Shown in pieces: positions 27,603 through 30,397 of a DNA stretch of 30,397 nucleotides; the stretch's first letter is position 1; each line of letters starts with the position of its first letter. Origin of the DNA: Entrophospora sp. SA101 (taxonomy: Eukaryota; Glomeromycota; Glomeromycetes; Entrophosporales; Entrophosporaceae); the NCBI GenBank assembly GCA_958430865.1, contig CAUDNR010000510.1:1-30397 (forward strand), written 5' to 3'. The notes beneath the pieces are model-generated. The model saw nothing but the letters and a program-made list of their open reading frames with translations. It was not told the DNA's origin and searched no databases. The position numbers were made by a program, and so were the translations under genes.

Positions 27603-27781
27603 TACATATGTAAACTCGATAAGTCGGTCACTCGATAAGTCGGTTTACTCGATAAGTCGGCCAAAAATTTCACCCCATTTTCTTAATATTTAAGTAATTT
27701 AATTCGATAAGTCGGTTTACTTGATAAGTCGGTCATATGAGCTCACCCTCACATGACCGACTTATCGAGTTTACATATGTA
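27603..27781. mobile_element. Short TIR element built of iterated CTCGATAAGTCGGT motifs
   Basis: Perfect 28-base terminal inverted repeats TACATATGTAAACTCGATAA.. at 27603-27630 and 27754-27781; the outermost TA may be the target duplication, leaving an element of 175 bp. The 14-base motif CTCGATAAGTCGGT occurs in direct orientation at 27615, 27631, 27648, 27703 and 27720 (with small changes) and inverted in the right terminal repeat. No coding. A TA-targeting MITE is the likely class. Confidence 0.85.
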
Positions 27782-28239
27782 ATAATAATAATAAAACCTA
27801 ATTCGAATTATTTAGCATTAAGTTAAGTATGTATGTAAAGTCTTGAAGTCTTGTAAATATTAACAAAGGAATACAAATAAGGAAATTGTTTGCACAAAAA
27901 ACTTCAACCGTTCTTATATATGTATTTTATATAAGTTTTAGTTTTACAAATCAATTTTTTTATTGTATATTTTAAATAAAACAAACAAACAAATAAACGT
28001 GGCCTAGCTATTTAATCTTTTCCTTATATGTGAATGCCTCCCATCCATTAAATATTCATGATGGTCATGATTATTATTCAATACATTTGATGTTAATAGT
28101 AATGATACCAAGGTCATGCAGTAATAAAACTTTTAATAATGCATGTCTACCCAGATCTCTGGGTTCACAATAATGAATAAAACCTGATGTTCACCATAGG
28201 TGTCAGATTTAATTAAAATTTTCTTATCACAAACAAATC
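27782..28239. other. AT-rich intergenic region
   Basis: ATA microsatellite at 27781-27795; no gene or structured repeat supported. Confidence 0.4.
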
Positions 28240-29777
28240 AACAGGATGCTTTCACATCTCCTCATAACCATAGAATTTTTCCATAAACAAGGTAAAAACG
28301 TGTTTGTAGGCTTTGGACAAAACTTCCCTCAGACCAGGCTGGCTATTATCATATGGGCATTGATGGCTGGCGCTTATGTATTAACTCCTACAATAAGTAA
28401 TCAAACTAATTTACCACCAACAATACCCCTTGACTGCTGATGTCAATAATGATTATTTGGAATCAAATAGTAGTTATAGCAATGGTATACATATATCCTT
28501 CTCAATGCATAAAAGATTTAACAATAATAGATTACTATATAATTTTACTTGTTTTTTAATAGGCAGTATTGATAAAAATACATTAAAACAAATATTGAAA
28601 AAATACTGGATTACTGGTTTGGACTAATAAAATTGTAAAAAAATTAGATTCAGATTATACTAAATTATCAAATTAATTAAAGGAATTAAAGAAAATGACA
28701 ATAAGTGGTATAAGGTGAACTCATTTATATATATATATTTTCATAATTGGTATTGGATTTAAAATATTTGAATAAATATAGGAAGTTTGGAAGTCTGCTA
28801 CTAGAAAACTCTTGGAAAATGGATATGTTTATCCAAATGAAACTTTAAATATTATTTCATTAGTATTATAAATGAGCAATATGACTCAAAAAAAATGAGA
28901 TCAACACCCAGCAATTCGAAAAGTCATGGAAAATATTTTGCTAAATATGTAATTACTATGATCAATATATTTATGCCTTAATATTTTATGCTTTTTTTAT
29001 TTTACAGTTCACTCTCTCTATAACGAACCCTCTGTCCCTATATGTGTTTCTCTGCTTTTGGTCGTTATAGAGAGAGAAATTAATTATAAAAAATTGAAAC
29101 GGGGACAAAAGGGAAGTTCGTTATAGAGAGAGTAGACTGTATATTGATATATTAATATGTGTTTATAGGGATAAACTGCAATGAGAACAGCTCATGGATC
29201 TCTTGTACAATGAATAAAAAAATGCTATGTTTACTATATTTGGAAAAAATAAATTAGATTATATAAACTCACAATCTTCAATAAAAGAATTAAAAGAATG
29301 GAAAACTTCCTCAAAAACTAAATGGTGTAGAAAAAACTTGTTTAAAACAATGGAAAATAATAACAATAATACATATATTGCTGAAATTATATCAAAAATA
29401 TGGCCAGCTGGTATTCCATCTCAGATCTCATCCTAATTTTGCAATGACAGTTGTAACTTTACTTCTAGATCCTAAATATGGAACAGATATGAAAGACAAG
29501 CATGTTGTTATGAGGATGCAAAAGTTCAAAGTATGTTTATTATTTTTTATACAAGTTTGTATCTTATAAATTAATTAAAAATGGTATATTTTATTTTATT
29601 TTATAAAGGGAGTAGATAATAGCAATGACATTATGACAAATATGAGGATTAGCCATCAGTGAATCAAGTGATTCAAGTGATTCAATGATGCCAGAAATTC
29701 TGAGAAATATAGCAATCAAAGTGAAAATGAATCAACACTTGGTTTTATGAATTTGAATGACATTCACTCTGAATAAT
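28240..29777 (+). pseudogene. Unidentified multi-exon gene in decay
   Basis: Protein-like blocks succeed each other in changing frames: VFVGFGQNFPQTRLAIIIWA (28300-28360); KENDNKWYK spliced over 28714-28781 to EVWKSATRKLLENGYVYPNE and TLNIISLVL (28782-28871); FTIFGKNKLDYINSQSSIKE, then NTYIAEIISKIWPAG (29230-29420); HPNFAMTVVTLLLDPKYGTD and MKDKHVVMRMQKFK (29420-29530), with a donor and acceptor leading to GVDNSNDIMTNMRISHQ. The acidic end is SEKYSNQSENESTLGFMNLN and DIHSE-stop (29777). At least three frame changes and several stops break it, and the pogo-like MITE at 29005 sits inside. I recognise no domain. Confidence 0.45.
29003..29141. mobile_element. 135-bp pogo/Tigger-like MITE with TA target duplication
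   Basis: Terminal inverted repeats CAGTTCACTCTCTCTATAAC.. (29005-29028) and its complement ..GTTATAGAGAGAGTAGACTG (29116-29139) match at all but two positions and are flanked by TA (29003-29004 and 29140-29141). CAGT-ACTCTC-TATAACGA ends are typical of pogo/Tigger-class elements. No ORF. It lies within the decayed gene 28240-29777. Confidence 0.85.
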
Positions 29778-30397
29778 TATTATTATTATTATATTCGTTG
29801 ATTTTTATTCGTTTCATTCATTTCATTCATTTATTTGAATAAACTTTCAATGTAATTCGAATAAAACTTATTTGAACCATCAAATAGTAATAATGTCAAA
29901 ATATAATAAAAATAGCAAATAATGGCAATAATAATAATACTGGCAAGCTTAGTACCATCTGAAAAGTTTTCTCATCAACTAGGACTTATTTAAATTCTTG
30001 GCTGGCTAACACCACCAATTCAACCCATAAATAAAACAAAGAAATTTGATGTGTCTTTATATATGCTACTCACTCATTGCGACATTCAACTTAAAAATAT
30101 TGTTCTTTATTTTTTATTTTTACTTAAATTTTTTTTTTTGCGTTATTTCAAATAGCATAACAAATTAAAAAAATTATATATAAACTAACAACTATTAAAA
30201 ATAAATAAATAAATAAATGTCCTCGTTTCCCAAAAAACTAACTTCCCCTCCAAACATTACAGTGCGGATCATCTATACTCAAAAGTTAAAATTTTTGAAA
30301 TATTATGTGTTCCACACATTGGATTTTAAAAAACTTACCACCATTCAATTCAGCTTTAAAAGGGGAGTCTATTAATCTAAAAAAAAAATTTGTCTCA
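29778..30397. other. AT-rich end of window
   Basis: Contains ATT and AAAT microsatellites (29776-29795, 30200-30218) and poly-T. No gene, RNA or transposon end supported. Confidence 0.5.

Noticed and set aside
1..30397. tRNA, rRNA or snoRNA genes
   Set aside because: I saw no tRNA-like A/B boxes with a foldable cloverleaf and no rRNA sequence; a covariance-model scan would be needed to exclude small RNAs.

Overview
The window looks like nuclear DNA of an early-diverging, repeat-rich filamentous fungus, most likely an arbuscular mycorrhizal fungus (Glomeromycotina, Rhizophagus/Glomus type). Visible support: very AT-rich DNA; short GT..AG introns in clear eukaryotic housekeeping genes; a BTB-BACK-TLDc gene with broken relatives nearby; FLYWCH/MULE, hAT-, Tc1- and pogo-type transposon debris; and a protein-kinase scrap of the type seen in expanded fungal kinase families. 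The lineage is an inference; a SEC61 or MPP tree would settle it.

Layout. 1-5.4 kb is transposon and pseudogene territory: a Tc1-type terminus (1-74), a broken SDHA piece (248-680, minus), and the first copy of a 3.2-kb composite unit (518-3725). That copy holds part of the SDHA relic, exons of an unidentified gene, a hAT-type MITE and a FLYWCH/MULE relic. A kinase scrap, an unidentified relic and two small repeats follow. 5.5-7.3 kb holds a truncated TLDc fragment and an intact nucleotide-sugar transporter (SLC35A type), both minus. 7.35-11.5 kb is mostly non-coding, with a possible 48-residue membrane protein, small acidic ORFs and a decayed membrane-protein gene, and ends at a 10-N assembly gap. 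11.6-14.8 kb is the second copy of the composite unit, cut on its left by a mariner-like terminus. 14.8-17 kb has one good-looking but unidentified exon, a 16-bp minisatellite and a fold-back element.

17.0-18.9 kb is a complete six-exon SEC61 alpha gene (plus). It converges on a four-exon alpha subunit of the mitochondrial processing peptidase (20.85-22.87 kb, minus), with a deleted Tc1-like element between them. 23.6-24.0 kb is a long-TIR MITE whose arms resemble the 16-bp minisatellite. 24.0-26.0 kb carries a broken BTB exon followed by an intact two-exon BTB-BACK-TLDc gene (minus). 26.4-30.4 kb holds further relics and three small inverted-repeat elements, two with TA-flanked ends.

Four genes look intact and functional: the sugar transporter, SEC61A, MPP alpha and the BTB-TLDc gene. 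They are unrelated housekeeping or signalling genes and form no operon or cluster. SEC61 (ER translocation) and MPP alpha (mitochondrial presequence removal) both act in protein import but in different organelles, so I read no functional link into their adjacency. The most unusual material is in the mobile DNA: the composite duplicated unit mixing host exons with MULE sequence, and small elements built from iterated 14-17-bp motifs. I found no convincing new multi-gene system.
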